DNA of 16,771 bases from Faecalicoccus sp. (lineage in GTDB: Bacteria; Bacillota_I; Bacilli_A; Erysipelotrichales; Erysipelotrichaceae). Position 1 is the stretch's first letter. The number at the start of each line of letters is the position of its first letter. Positions 7,702-14,939 of this stretch are shown here, piece by piece. The stretch spans positions 1 through 16,771 of the forward strand of contig JAGAWH010000076.1 of NCBI GenBank assembly GCA_017941505.1. The letters run 5' to 3'. Both the position numbers and the translations under genes were made by a program. Below the pieces are notes generated by a model. That model was not told where the DNA came from, ran no database searches, and worked only from the letters and a program-made list of their open reading frames with translations.

Positions 7702-8970
7702 CTAATCAATATCTCCGGATACAACATCCTCATATGTTTCTCTTTTTACAACCAGTCTTGCCTTGCCGTCTTCGACAAAGACAACAGCCGGTCTTTCAAT
7801 ACGGTTATAATGTGAGCTCATCGCAAAGCCATAAGCTCCGGTAGTATATGTAATCAATAAATCACCCGGTACAACAGGTGGAATCTTGGCTTCCTGAATT
7901 AAGATATCACCGGACTCGCAAAGCTTACCTGCCACACATACGGTTTCGGTTTTTTCTTCATCCATCTTATTGGCAACATCACAGGCATATTTTGCCTCAT
8001 ATAAACAAGGACGGATATTATCGGACATACCGCCATCCACAAAGATATATTTCTTATGCAGTGTCTCTTTCATAAAGCCGATGGTATATAAAGTACTTCC
8101 GGCCTCTGCCACAACCGAACGGCCCGGCTCAATCATAACTCTGTTGAATGAAAGATTGTATTTTAATTTCATTTTCTGGCAGTTAGAGATAATTGTCTCA
8201 CATACAACCGGTAGTGGAATCGGTGTATCTTCTTCGGTATAGACAGCCGCAAAGCCTCCGCCTAAATCTAAAGTATTTGCCTTGATACCGTACTCCTGCT
8301 CGAGTTCATACATGAACTTTGTCATGGTTTCAATATCAGCAACGTAGGCATTTTTATCAAAGATCTGGGATCCGATATGGGTCTGGAATCCATCAAAGAC
8401 AATGTTGTCGCTTTCATCAAATAAGCGGATGAGTTCCGCGATTTCTTCCTTTAAGGAGATCGCAATACCGAATTTGGAATCCACATTGGCGGTAACGATA
8501 TATTTATGCGTATGTGCATCAATTCCCGGATTTACACGCAAGATAATATGCAGCTCATGATCTTCATTTTTCATGCGCTCTACCAGGTATCGTGCTTCCA
8601 TAATGTTGTCGACAAAGAAGGTTTTTACTTTGTTTCTAATCGCAAGATCCATTTCCGGAATGGATTTATTGTTGCCGTTAAAATACATGCGGTTTGGATC
8701 AAAACCAGCCGAAATCGCTGTATAGATTTCACCGCCGGATACAACATCCAGCGACAAACCGTATTCATTGACCAGTTTTACCATGGCCTTGGTGCAGAAT
8801 GCCTTGCAGGCATAAATCACTTCGGTGGTAAATAAATCCGATTGGAACAATGTTTTGTAGTCGTTGAGTTTGTTCTTGATCATACCTTCATCATAAACAT
8901 ATAAAGGTGTTTGATACTTTTCAGCTAGTTCGGTTACGGGTATACCTTGTATCTTCAAGACTTTTTCCAT
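7702..8970 (-). CDS. lysA: Diaminopimelate decarboxylase
   Basis: PLP enzyme that converts meso-diaminopimelate to lysine. The 422-residue protein has the fold-III decarboxylase pattern: PLYVYDEG, YACKAFCTKAM with the PLP lysine Lys56, SGGEIYTA, FNGNNKS, HIGSQ near residue 198, LDLGGGF at 235-240, EPGRSVVAEAG at 281-291, and the dimer-interface catalytic CESGD at 351-355. The C-terminal YGFAMSSHYN segment is also conserved. It is the first gene after the lysine riboswitch. ATG at 8970 has AAGGAGGG 6-8 bases upstream. Having lysA before dapA and dapB, under one lysine sensor, means all three fall when lysine is high, although dapA and dapB are also needed for the peptidoglycan precursor. Confidence 0.97.
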   Translation of the reverse strand: MEKVLKIQGIPVTELAEKYQTPLYVYDEGMIKNKLNDYKTLFQSDLFTTEVIYACKAFCTKAMVKLVNEYGLSLDVVSGGEIYTAISAGFDPNRMYFNGNNKSIPEMDLAIRNKVKTFFVDNIMEARYLVERMKNEDHELHIILRVNPGIDAHTHKYIVTANVDSKFGIAISLKEEIAELIRLFDESDNIVFDGFQTHIGSQIFDKNAYVADIETMTKFMYELEQEYGIKANTLDLGGGFAAVYTEEDTPIPLPVVCETIISNCQKMKLKYNLSFNRVMIEPGRSVVAEAGSTLYTIGFMKETLHKKYIFVDGGMSDNIRPCLYEAKYACDVANKMDEEKTETVCVAGKLCESGDILIQEAKIPPVVPGDLLITYTTGAYGFAMSSHYNRIERPAVVFVEDGKARLVVKRETYEDVVSGDID

Positions 8971-8989
8971 ACTATCCCTCCTTAGAATT

Positions 8990-9022
8990 AAAAAGTCAGC
9001 AGAATATACCTATCCCACTGAC
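8990..9022 (-). terminator. Lysine-riboswitch expression-platform terminator
   Basis: On the minus strand GTCAGTGGGA and TTCTGCTGAC (9022-8995) form a 10-bp stem, some pairs G-U, around an 8-base loop, and run into TTTTT (8994-8990). GATAG at 9014-9010, at the edge of the 5' arm, is complementary to CTATC at 9052-9048, the 3' strand of aptamer P1. The two pairings exclude each other, the usual design for lysine-controlled attenuation. Confidence 0.85.
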
Positions 9023-9047
9023 TGCATTTTAAAAATCACATCAATAA

Positions 9048-9202
9048 GATAGCACTCCTACAAACGTAGACAGTCCGACAAGTATTTCTCGCCGGCCCAC
9101 CAATTTATCCTGCCGGACAAACCAGTTCGGCACGATTGCCTCCGAAATGAATCAAACGTTTGCCAACTCTTCATTTCATCATCGTTCATGCGCCTCTATC
9201 AT
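9048..9202 (-). promoter_or_regulatory. Lysine riboswitch aptamer (L box)
   Basis: Read on the minus strand the leader begins GATAGAGGCGC (9200-9190) and ends GGAGTGCTATC (9058-9048). Both match the lysine-riboswitch P1 and its flanking loop-E-type consensus (AGAGGYGC at the 5' side, GG-GCTATCT at the 3' side). GATAG pairs with CTATC to form P1. Between them are several stems, including TTGTCCGGCAGG...GCCGGCGAGAA. The total of about 155 bases suits the family. Placement ahead of lysA-dapA-dapB agrees. Known function: lysine binding stabilises P1 and favours the terminator, switching the operon off. By eye I did not assign every helix. Confidence 0.92.
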
Positions 9203-9210
9203 TGACTAAA

Positions 9211-9239
9211 ATTATACACCAATATTTAAAAAATGAAAG
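9211..9239 (-). promoter_or_regulatory. Promoter of the lysA-dapA-dapB operon
   Basis: TATAAT at 9216-9211 with a weak CTTTCA (9239-9234) 17 bases upstream. The predicted transcript start, near 9204, lies just before riboswitch P1. The -35 sits within 25 bases of the stop codon of the upstream surface-protein gene. Confidence 0.6.
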
Positions 9240-9247
9240 TATTTTCA
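9228..9247 (-). terminator. Possible weak terminator of the surface-protein gene
   Basis: TGAAA ATAC TTTCA (9247-9234) then TTTTTT (9233-9228): a 5-bp AT-rich stem with a T-run, 8 bases past the stop codon at 9256. Probably weak; it overlaps the -35 of the lys promoter. Confidence 0.35.
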
Positions 9248-9255
9248 AGAATATA

Positions 9256-12200
9256 TTACTTCTGTCGTCTCTTATTGCGGGATAAGCCGGCAATTGCACC
9301 TAATGATGTCACAAGCATTCCAATATATCCCATCATACCGGTATCTACATCTGTCGGTACACTGCGGCTGTAAGTAACAGAAGCTTCAGTATAAGTGGCA
9401 GTCTGTTCTTCCACCGGAGTAACAGGCTCTTCTTCAGGAGCTTTTTCCGTAATAGTTACCACAATGGCTTTTAAAGTTTCCTGACCGAAACGATCTTCAA
9501 CACGATATACAACATCATATACACCCGGCTCAGAAGTATCGATATCAACAGGTACACGAGCCATTCTTAACATTTTAGCCTTCGTGTTGCGTTTCTTTAC
9601 AGAGACTACTTCTACTTTATGGGTTATATCACCGTCTTCTTTATCTAGGGCTTTAACATTTAAGTAAGGATCCCATTTTTCTCCGACAACTAAGTAAACA
9701 TCTTCTGCCAGGATCTCCGGAATCGAATTGCTGTGGACAGTAACTAAGATTTCTGAAGAATTCTTAAGACCGTCCGCATCGGTAACGCTCAGTGTTACCC
9801 TGTAAGATCCCGGTGCCAGTAATGACCAGTCTTTGACAACCTTGCCATCTTTATCCTTGATGTCACTAACTTGTACTTTAAGTTGTTTACCATCCGCATC
9901 AAAGGCAGTGATTTCATCCTGAATATAGTATTCCTGACCATGATAGAATTCGACATCCGATGCGACAATGGTAGGAAGAGCCTTAATACGAAGCTCGTTT
10001 TCATAGAAGGTAGATACGCCATCCCCGTCTTCTGTATAGTATTTTACCGTTAAGATCTGCGGTGTATCGGTATACCACTCTTCTAAGATATTACCTTTGG
10101 CATCTTTTACATATTCCAGATCTACCTTTAAAGCTTTACCCTTATCATCATAGGCACGTACGCTTTCTAATAAGTCTACATCGCTGCCTACCGCAATGAC
10201 GGATAATGCACCTTCAATAACCGGAGGTTTCTTTACGGTGAATTTCACCGATTTTGTGGTTTCAAAGCCATAATCATCCAAAGAGCTGAAAGTTACGGTA
10301 TAGGTTCCCACTTTGGAAGTATCGATTTTATCAACAATCTTTCCTTTGGCGTCCTGGATCGTTGAAACTGTCACCACAACCTGTTTACCGTTTTCATCCA
10401 CTGCACTTACGCCATCCAGATATTCAACATCATATCCCTGTGGTGTAAATACATCATTGGCGGTAATCTTAATAGGATCATGAACGGTAACGTTCGCATT
10501 GTAAACCCAATTGAGTCCCAGACTGTCCTTAAAGGAATATTTAACGGAATACTTTCCTTTTGCCGGGAAAGAAACCGTATCTTTTGGATTTACTTGTTTA
10601 GGTCCCGTAATTTCCGTTACATGGATGAGTCCTGAATCCGGTCCGAAATTTTTTCCATAGGTATCGGTTACACTGATATTCTCTAAAAGATTAATGGCAC
10701 TTCCGGTTTGTGCATGTTTATCCTCAATATGGAAAGTCGATCCTTCTAATACATAAACCTTTGAAGTTAAATGACCTACCAAACGCTTTAATTGATCCAC
10801 AAATGTGAAATCAACCGTAAAGTCATTCTGTTTCGTATTAGGAATACTTTCCACTACTTTACCGGTCGCATTATCGGTAATCTTCGTGAAATATGTAACA
10901 GTATCTCCGCTGTTTACCGTAATCGCATCCTTTAAATTGATTTCCTGACCGATCTTATAATATAGATTTTCTACACTAACAGAAGGCTTTGTTCCTTCTA
11001 CGATCTTTACCGTTAGAGGATCAGAAGCGGCAGTGCGTCCTTTTGTGTCTTTAACAACAGCACGAACCTGGAATGTTCCTTCGCCAGCTGAAGATAACTT
11101 AACGGAGTTTTCATTGTTGTAGGCACGGATTACCTGCCACTTACCGTCCTTATATTGTTCAAATTGATAAGTAAGCGGAACTTCTTTTCCCTTACCTTCT
11201 GCAGTTAATACATAATCTGTATTTACGTAGGTTTCCGTTGCGTGATCTGGTATTAAGTTAACCGAAATGGCAGGAGCTACCGTAAATTTACGGGTTCCTT
11301 TGGCCTCGTTGCCCTTTTCATCATAAGCGCGTACCGTGATGGTATATTCACCCGGTATGGCGGTACTGTTAAAGCCGGTATCCTGAATCTTTGTAAAGTA
11401 TTGCGGATCTCTTCCCGGTGCAACAAAGGTAACATCAAAGAAGACATCGCTGATGTTGGCTTTACCAGGATCTAAAACGATGTTGTAGTTAATCGTTTCA
11501 TCTTCTACCAGGTTGTAGTCATCCACCTTGACGGTTACCCGCATTGTATTGGCTTCCTGATAATTAAATGCAGAAAGTAACAGCTGGGCATCTTTAAATA
11601 AAGAGCGGGTATCCTCATTGTACTGAAGTGAGAAATCATCGGAACCAATCTTGAAAATATATCCTTTATCGATATTTCCGATTTCAGTACCGGCTAAAAA
11701 TAATTCACCTTTCGCCCCAATGGCATCTTTTGTCATATTGGTAACATCGACCACATAGTTTTTGCCATCCGGCATATGTACAAGGTTCCATTCATGAGCC
11801 CCGGCCCCATTACCGGCTCCGGAAATTCCATGAACACTGATTACTTTTAGTTCCGAAGATTTGAATGTGGACATATTGGCCAGATATTGGAAACCTTTTG
11901 AATATCCTTCACATACAACCTTTGTTTCAGGATCACCATCAAATAACCAGATAATCTGCCAAGGATCACCATAAGCCTGATGGTTATCCATCGCCGGATG
12001 GTTATAATCGGATAACTGGGTTAATTCTTTTGCGTATGCTTTAAGCTTTTCATAATCGCTTAAAGAAGCATATTTATCTACAATTGCCTTCGCATTCTTT
12101 AACGCTTTCTGAACCGATTGACCGTATTTTGGATCTACATGATAAATATCATCATAGCTTTTATCCATATAGTCTTTCGATACCGCAAAGTTAAAGGATA

Positions 12201-12981
12201 ATGAATCTAGTAAGATGGAACCATCTTTGCTGGAAGGATTTCCTTTAACGGTATAGGTTGTACCCGGATAATATGTACCAGATGATGTCTTATCAAACCA
12301 ATACAATTCGGAAGGCATATCAGCCTGAAGGCCTTCAAATACCTTTCTAAAATGAAAATCGATTTTTTCGAAGTAGGCTTCTGAAGCATCCGCGCTGATT
12401 TTACCTTCATCATCTAAAAGTGAAGTAACACCTAAATCAGCAGCTGTATAATGCTGTAATTTTACACCGGTTAAATCGGAGGCCTTAATCGAAAACTTAG
12501 TATAGGTTTTCTCACCACGGGCAACCGCTTCTAACTGCGGTTTTAAAATGTTGTATATCTCGTGGTCGGTGGCACTCAGGTTATCACCGGCAATCGATGC
12601 CTTGAAAAGCTTGAAGACCGGAGTCTTAACAACCTCTTCTTCACTTTTGCCTAAGAATTGTTCTTCAACATATTTGGCGAAATCTTCATCATAGGCCGGG
12701 GCATCGTTCTGGTCAGCTTCTATAACAGCTTCAGGCATTTCATCGCCTGTATCTCCCTCCACTTCCATTTCAACATCGGTTTCAGGGATAACTGTATCTT
12801 CATTCTCTTCAACCACTTCAGGAATCGCTTCTTCTACAGCCGGAGTATGACTTTCTTCAACATTCACTTCCGGTACAGGTTCTTCCTGTGTCTGGGCAAG
12901 TATTGGCTGTCCGGCGGCATTAAACAGGATATAGGCTGAAGCCGGATAAGCTAACACTTTTAAAAACGTGATCCTTTTCAT
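9256..12981 (-). CDS. Large secreted protein with transglutaminase-like domain and Ig-like repeats, C-terminal membrane anchor
   Basis: A 1241-residue exported protein; specific function unknown. Residues 1-29 are a signal peptide (MKRITF... cleavage likely after ILA29). Residues 33-120 are very acidic. A transglutaminase-like (papain-fold) domain has VCEGYSKGF with Cys357, GAHEWNLV with His396 and YVVDVTN with Asp412, a complete Cys-His-Asp triad; whether it cross-links, cleaves or only binds is not known. From about 480 to 1180 there are repeated beta-sandwich units of roughly 85-100 residues, recognised by recurring VxAYDxKGK, GxYTVTFS and VTDxDG phrases. The C-terminus is SVPTDVDTG (1207-1215), a hydrophobic stretch, and RNKRRQK. 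This resembles a wall-anchor signal but has no LPxTG. ATG at 12981 has GGAG 7 bases upstream. Likely cell-surface or adhesion role (inference). Confidence 0.88.
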   Translation of the reverse strand: MKRITFLKVLAYPASAYILFNAAGQPILAQTQEEPVPEVNVEESHTPAVEEAIPEVVEENEDTVIPETDVEMEVEGDTGDEMPEAVIEADQNDAPAYDEDFAKYVEEQFLGKSEEEVVKTPVFKLFKASIAGDNLSATDHEIYNILKPQLEAVARGEKTYTKFSIKASDLTGVKLQHYTAADLGVTSLLDDEGKISADASEAYFEKIDFHFRKVFEGLQADMPSELYWFDKTSSGTYYPGTTYTVKGNPSSKDGSILLDSLSFNFAVSKDYMDKSYDDIYHVDPKYGQSVQKALKNAKAIVDKYASLSDYEKLKAYAKELTQLSDYNHPAMDNHQAYGDPWQIIWLFDGDPETKVVCEGYSKGFQYLANMSTFKSSELKVISVHGISGAGNGAGAHEWNLVHMPDGKNYVVDVTNMTKDAIGAKGELFLAGTEIGNIDKGYIFKIGSDDFSLQYNEDTRSLFKDAQLLLSAFNYQEANTMRVTVKVDDYNLVEDETINYNIVLDPGKANISDVFFDVTFVAPGRDPQYFTKIQDTGFNSTAIPGEYTITVRAYDEKGNEAKGTRKFTVAPAISVNLIPDHATETYVNTDYVLTAEGKGKEVPLTYQFEQYKDGKWQVIRAYNNENSVKLSSAGEGTFQVRAVVKDTKGRTAASDPLTVKIVEGTKPSVSVENLYYKIGQEINLKDAITVNSGDTVTYFTKITDNATGKVVESIPNTKQNDFTVDFTFVDQLKRLVGHLTSKVYVLEGSTFHIEDKHAQTGSAINLLENISVTDTYGKNFGPDSGLIHVTEITGPKQVNPKDTVSFPAKGKYSVKYSFKDSLGLNWVYNANVTVHDPIKITANDVFTPQGYDVEYLDGVSAVDENGKQVVVTVSTIQDAKGKIVDKIDTSKVGTYTVTFSSLDDYGFETTKSVKFTVKKPPVIEGALSVIAVGSDVDLLESVRAYDDKGKALKVDLEYVKDAKGNILEEWYTDTPQILTVKYYTEDGDGVSTFYENELRIKALPTIVASDVEFYHGQEYYIQDEITAFDADGKQLKVQVSDIKDKDGKVVKDWSLLAPGSYRVTLSVTDADGLKNSSEILVTVHSNSIPEILAEDVYLVVGEKWDPYLNVKALDKEDGDITHKVEVVSVKKRNTKAKMLRMARVPVDIDTSEPGVYDVVYRVEDRFGQETLKAIVVTITEKAPEEEPVTPVEEQTATYTEASVTYSRSVPTDVDTGMMGYIGMLVTSLGAIAGLSRNKRRQK

Positions 12982-13015
12982 ATCGTTTCTCCATTTTTGT
13001 TATGATTACTTAATT

Positions 13016-13044
13016 ATTTTAACCTTTATGTATCTTGCCTTCAA
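13016..13044 (-). promoter_or_regulatory. Promoter of the transglutaminase-like surface protein
   Basis: TTGAAG (13044-13039), 17 bases, TAAAAT (13021-13016) on the minus strand, 34 bases before the ATG. The -35 begins directly behind the T-tract of the preceding lipoprotein terminator, the same compact layout as at smc. Confidence 0.65.
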
Positions 13045-13045
13045 C

Positions 13046-13072
13046 AAAAAAAAGAATCCCGAAGGACTCTTT
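13046..13072 (-). terminator. Terminator of the lipoprotein gene
   Basis: AAAGAGTCC / GGATTCTTT (13072-13051, one G-T pair) closed by a TTCG tetraloop and continuing into eight T residues. Starts 3 bases behind the stop codon. A very stable, textbook intrinsic terminator. Confidence 0.9.
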
Positions 13073-13074
13073 CA

Positions 13075-13776
13075 TTATTCTACACTACCCTGCTCTACAA
13101 CAGGTTCCTCAACAACCGGCTGCTCTACAGGCTGCTCTACCGGCTGTTCTGGAACTACTACAGGCTGTTCCTGCACAGGTTCTTCGTAGTAATAATAATT
13201 ATTGGCGTTATAGTTGTTGTTGGTATTATATGCAGCATTAGGATCATAGGACTGCTCGGCAGGAGCTTCTTCGACAACTTCTTCAACAACCTCTTCTTCC
13301 GGAGGATTGATGCGGTTCTTTTCCGCTTCTTCCGTAGAGACTACATTATTTCCATCTTTGTAGATCACATAGCCATACTCTTCACCTAAATGAATTTCAA
13401 AGGTATTGGAAGCATGGAACGGGATATCATGGAGCACATAGTTTTTCTGATTGACTAGAATGGTCATTTCATAGGTATCCTGGTTGTTCTCGATATTGAG
13501 TAAACGCTTATCCTTGCGGTCCATTGCCCCTTCTTCCGCTAAAAGATTATTCTTATAGTTTTCTTCTCCAGTTTTCTTGATAAATAAACCGACAATTTTA
13601 TCACCGGTATCATTAATCAAGGTAACCTGACGTGAATTCTCTGTTTTATCTCCGATCACAATGGTAGAAAGGTCTTCTTTTTTCTCTTCTTTTACATCTT
13701 CCTGTTTCTGAAACATCGAGCATCCGGACAATAACATTCCCAGAACCAGGAAAATTCCTAAAATTCTTTTTCTCAT
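13075..13776 (-). CDS. Putative lipoprotein with low-complexity C-terminal tail
   Basis: I do not recognise a family. The 233 residues start with a lipoprotein signal MRKRILGIFLVLGMLLSGC, lipobox LLSGC, Cys19 as the lipid anchor. A charged linker (EEKKED) follows. The middle (about 30-150) looks like one beta-rich domain: VTLINDTGDKIVGLFIKKTGEENYKNNLL, YEMTILVNQKNYVLHDIPFH, FEIHLGEEYGYVIYKDG. The last 75 residues are low-complexity: a Glu/Val run (EEEVVEEVVEEAP), an Asn/Tyr run (NTNNNYNANNYYYYEEP), and Pro-Val-Glu-Gln repeats ending VEEPVVEQGSVE. Such a tail would span or bind the wall; that is inference. It has its own extended -10 promoter and a strong terminator, so it is monocistronic. 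The AGGGG at about 10 bases from the ATG fits as ribosome binding site. Confidence 0.8.
   Translation of the reverse strand: MRKRILGIFLVLGMLLSGCSMFQKQEDVKEEKKEDLSTIVIGDKTENSRQVTLINDTGDKIVGLFIKKTGEENYKNNLLAEEGAMDRKDKRLLNIENNQDTYEMTILVNQKNYVLHDIPFHASNTFEIHLGEEYGYVIYKDGNNVVSTEEAEKNRINPPEEEVVEEVVEEAPAEQSYDPNAAYNTNNNYNANNYYYYEEPVQEQPVVVPEQPVEQPVEQPVVEEPVVEQGSVE
13082..13190. repeat. Imperfect short tandem repeats encoding the Pro-Val-Glu-Gln tail
   Basis: Repeated 12-15 base units such as CTGCTCTACAGG and CTGCTCTACCGG encode PVEQPVEQPVVEEPV at the end of the lipoprotein. Units of this kind can change number by slippage without shifting frame when they are multiples of three. Confidence 0.7.
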
Positions 13777-13813
13777 TATAATAAACCCCTAATTTTTTTA
13801 CTTTGATATAAAT

Positions 13814-13822
13814 AGTATAGCA
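13814..13822 (-). promoter_or_regulatory. Extended -10 promoter of the lipoprotein gene
   Basis: TGC TATACT on the minus strand (13822-13814), 38 bases ahead of the lipoprotein ATG. The -35 position is not convincing, so the TGn extension probably carries it. Confidence 0.45.
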
Positions 13823-13843
13823 CTAAATTAGATGTTTACATAT

Positions 13844-13875
13844 AAAAATGACAGGAGAACATTGATTCTCCTGTC
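13844..13875 (-). terminator. Terminator of nagB
   Basis: Perfect 10-bp stem GACAGGAGAA / TTCTCCTGTC (13875-13850) with a TCAATG loop, followed by A and TTTTT. It lies 9 bases after the nagB stop and shows that nagB is a single-gene unit. Confidence 0.9.
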
Positions 13876-13884
13876 CGATTTTCA

Positions 13885-14676
13885 TTAAAGTCTTTCGTCT
13901 TTTTCGATGTCTAAGAAATATTTATAAGCTCCAACAGTTAATTCATCACATGCAGCTTCATCACATGCGATAATTGCAGCCGGATGCATCTGTAATGCGG
14001 AGCAGGTCCATTTCTGAGAAACAGATCCTTCAACACTCTTTGCGAGTGCCATAGCCTTGTTGTGGCCGTTGATCAGAATTAATACTTCTTTAGAATCTGT
14101 AACAGTTCCGATACCTACAGATAATGCGGTTGCAGGAACTTTTTCCGGATCGTTACCGAAGAAACGTGAATTTACGATTCTTGTATCAGTAGTTAAGGCA
14201 CGAACGCCGGTACGTGATGTTAAGGAAGTAAACGGTTCATTGAATGCCAGGTGACCATCAACACCGATACCACCCATGAATAAATCGATTCCTCCATAGG
14301 AAGCAATCTTTTCTTCATAGTGTGCACATTCACCTTCCGGATCATCTGTCATACCATTTAAGATATTAATGTTTTCCGGTTTCATATCTACTAAATGATC
14401 GAAGAAATTGTCATGCATGAAATACCAGTAGCTCTGATCATGTTCATGAGGTAATCCAACATATTCATCCATGTTGAAGGTTACTACGTTGGCAAAGCTT
14501 ACTTCACCGGCTTTATTCATACGTGCTAATTCTTTATATACACCGATTGGAGAAGATCCTGTAGGTAAACCTAATACGAACGGACGATCTTCTTTGTGTG
14601 CATTGATTTTAGCTGCGATATAGTTGGCAGCCCATTTAGACATTTTTTCATAGTTATCTTGAATTACAACTCTCAT
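13885..14676 (-). CDS. nagB: Glucosamine-6-phosphate deaminase
   Basis: Interconverts glucosamine-6-phosphate with fructose-6-phosphate and ammonia; normally counted as an amino-sugar breakdown enzyme. The 263 residues carry LGLPTGSSPIGVYKEL (phosphate loop), TFNMDEYVGL with Asp70, and GGIGVDGHLAFNEP with Asp140, His142 and Glu147, corresponding to the catalytic Asp72, Asp141, His143, Glu148 of the E. coli enzyme, then SLTSRTG and PATALSVGIGT. It is full length with no damage. ATG at 14676 has AGGAG 10 bases upstream. The leader is not ordinary: it contains a glmS-type ribozyme, which senses GlcN6P. No nagA or glmS is next to it. The unit is bounded by its own promoter (14918-14890) and terminator. 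Confidence 0.97.
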   Translation of the reverse strand: MRVVIQDNYEKMSKWAANYIAAKINAHKEDRPFVLGLPTGSSPIGVYKELARMNKAGEVSFANVVTFNMDEYVGLPHEHDQSYWYFMHDNFFDHLVDMKPENINILNGMTDDPEGECAHYEEKIASYGGIDLFMGGIGVDGHLAFNEPFTSLTSRTGVRALTTDTRIVNSRFFGNDPEKVPATALSVGIGTVTDSKEVLILINGHNKAMALAKSVEGSVSQKWTCSALQMHPAAIIACDEAACDELTVGAYKYFLDIEKDERL

Positions 14677-14702
14677 TTTAAATACACTCCTTTTTCTTTT
14701 TT

Positions 14703-14838
14703 AAGTGTTGAGAAATGCTCTGTTACAGTTTTCATTCTGCTTTTTAACAATTCCTCTCTCGATTCACTACACCGCGACAGCATCCGCCGAGTCTTTCGAT
14801 CACTGTCGTCCTCGTCAACCATGTATGGTCCTGGCGCT
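14703..14838 (-). ncRNA. glmS-type self-cleaving ribozyme in the nagB leader
   Basis: The minus strand contains the catalytic-core blocks of the glmS ribozyme in order. The cleavage site is A|GCGCC, with the cut between 14838 and 14837. A very short P1, ACCA UACA UGGU, lies at 14829-14818. Then come UUGACGAGG (14818-14810), P2.1 CGACAG (14808-14803) paired with CUGUCG (14780-14775), AUCG (14800-14797) and CGGCGGAUG (14789-14781). Downstream, a P4-like arm is visible: GAGAGA/UUUCUC (14760-14755 and 14715-14710), UUGUU/AACAG inside it, and a terminal GCAG/CUGU hairpin. Possible P3 pairing is AGUG with CACU. The RNA ends about 26 bases before nagB. Known function in the family: glucosamine-6-phosphate is the cofactor for cleavage, and the cut mRNA is destroyed. 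Its partner gene is normally glmS. Confidence 0.9.
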
Positions 14839-14858
14839 AATACATCCTCATACCTCCT
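14837..14858 (-). other. Shine-Dalgarno and two-codon mini-ORF overlapping the ribozyme cleavage site
   Basis: A perfect AGGAGG (14858-14853) stands 7 bases before ATG TAT TAG (14845-14837); an earlier in-frame ATG makes it ATG AGG ATG TAT TAG, but that ATG is only one base from the AGGAGG. The G of the TAG stop is the first ribozyme base, so cleavage would cut inside the stop codon. It could be chance. Confidence 0.35.
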
Positions 14859-14889
14859 AATAGAGACATGTATTTTAAAAATCTTTGTC

Positions 14890-14918
14890 ATTATAATATT
14901 TTTTTTATATAGAGGCAA
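14890..14918 (-). promoter_or_regulatory. Promoter of the ribozyme-nagB transcript
   Basis: TTGCCT (14918-14913), 17 bases of A/T-rich spacer, TATAAT (14895-14890). Predicted start near 14883, about 45 bases before the cleavage site. It confirms that the ribozyme is on the nagB mRNA. Confidence 0.75.
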
Positions 14919-14939
14919 TATTTTGTGACAGAAAAACTA

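Noticed and set aside
9795..10022. 75-codon minus-strand frame inside the surface-protein gene
   Set aside because: Another frame of the 1241-residue coding region, without its own signals.
12968..13241. Plus-strand frames rich in Cys, Gly and Thr (TGCSTGCS type)
   Set aside because: They are the complement of the Pro-Val-Glu-Gln repeats of the lipoprotein and cross its terminator.
14673..14918. An 81-codon minus-strand reading frame overlapping nagB by 4 bases
   Set aside because: It runs straight through the ribozyme core and starts on top of the promoter, without a ribosome binding site. Its residues are explained by the RNA structure.
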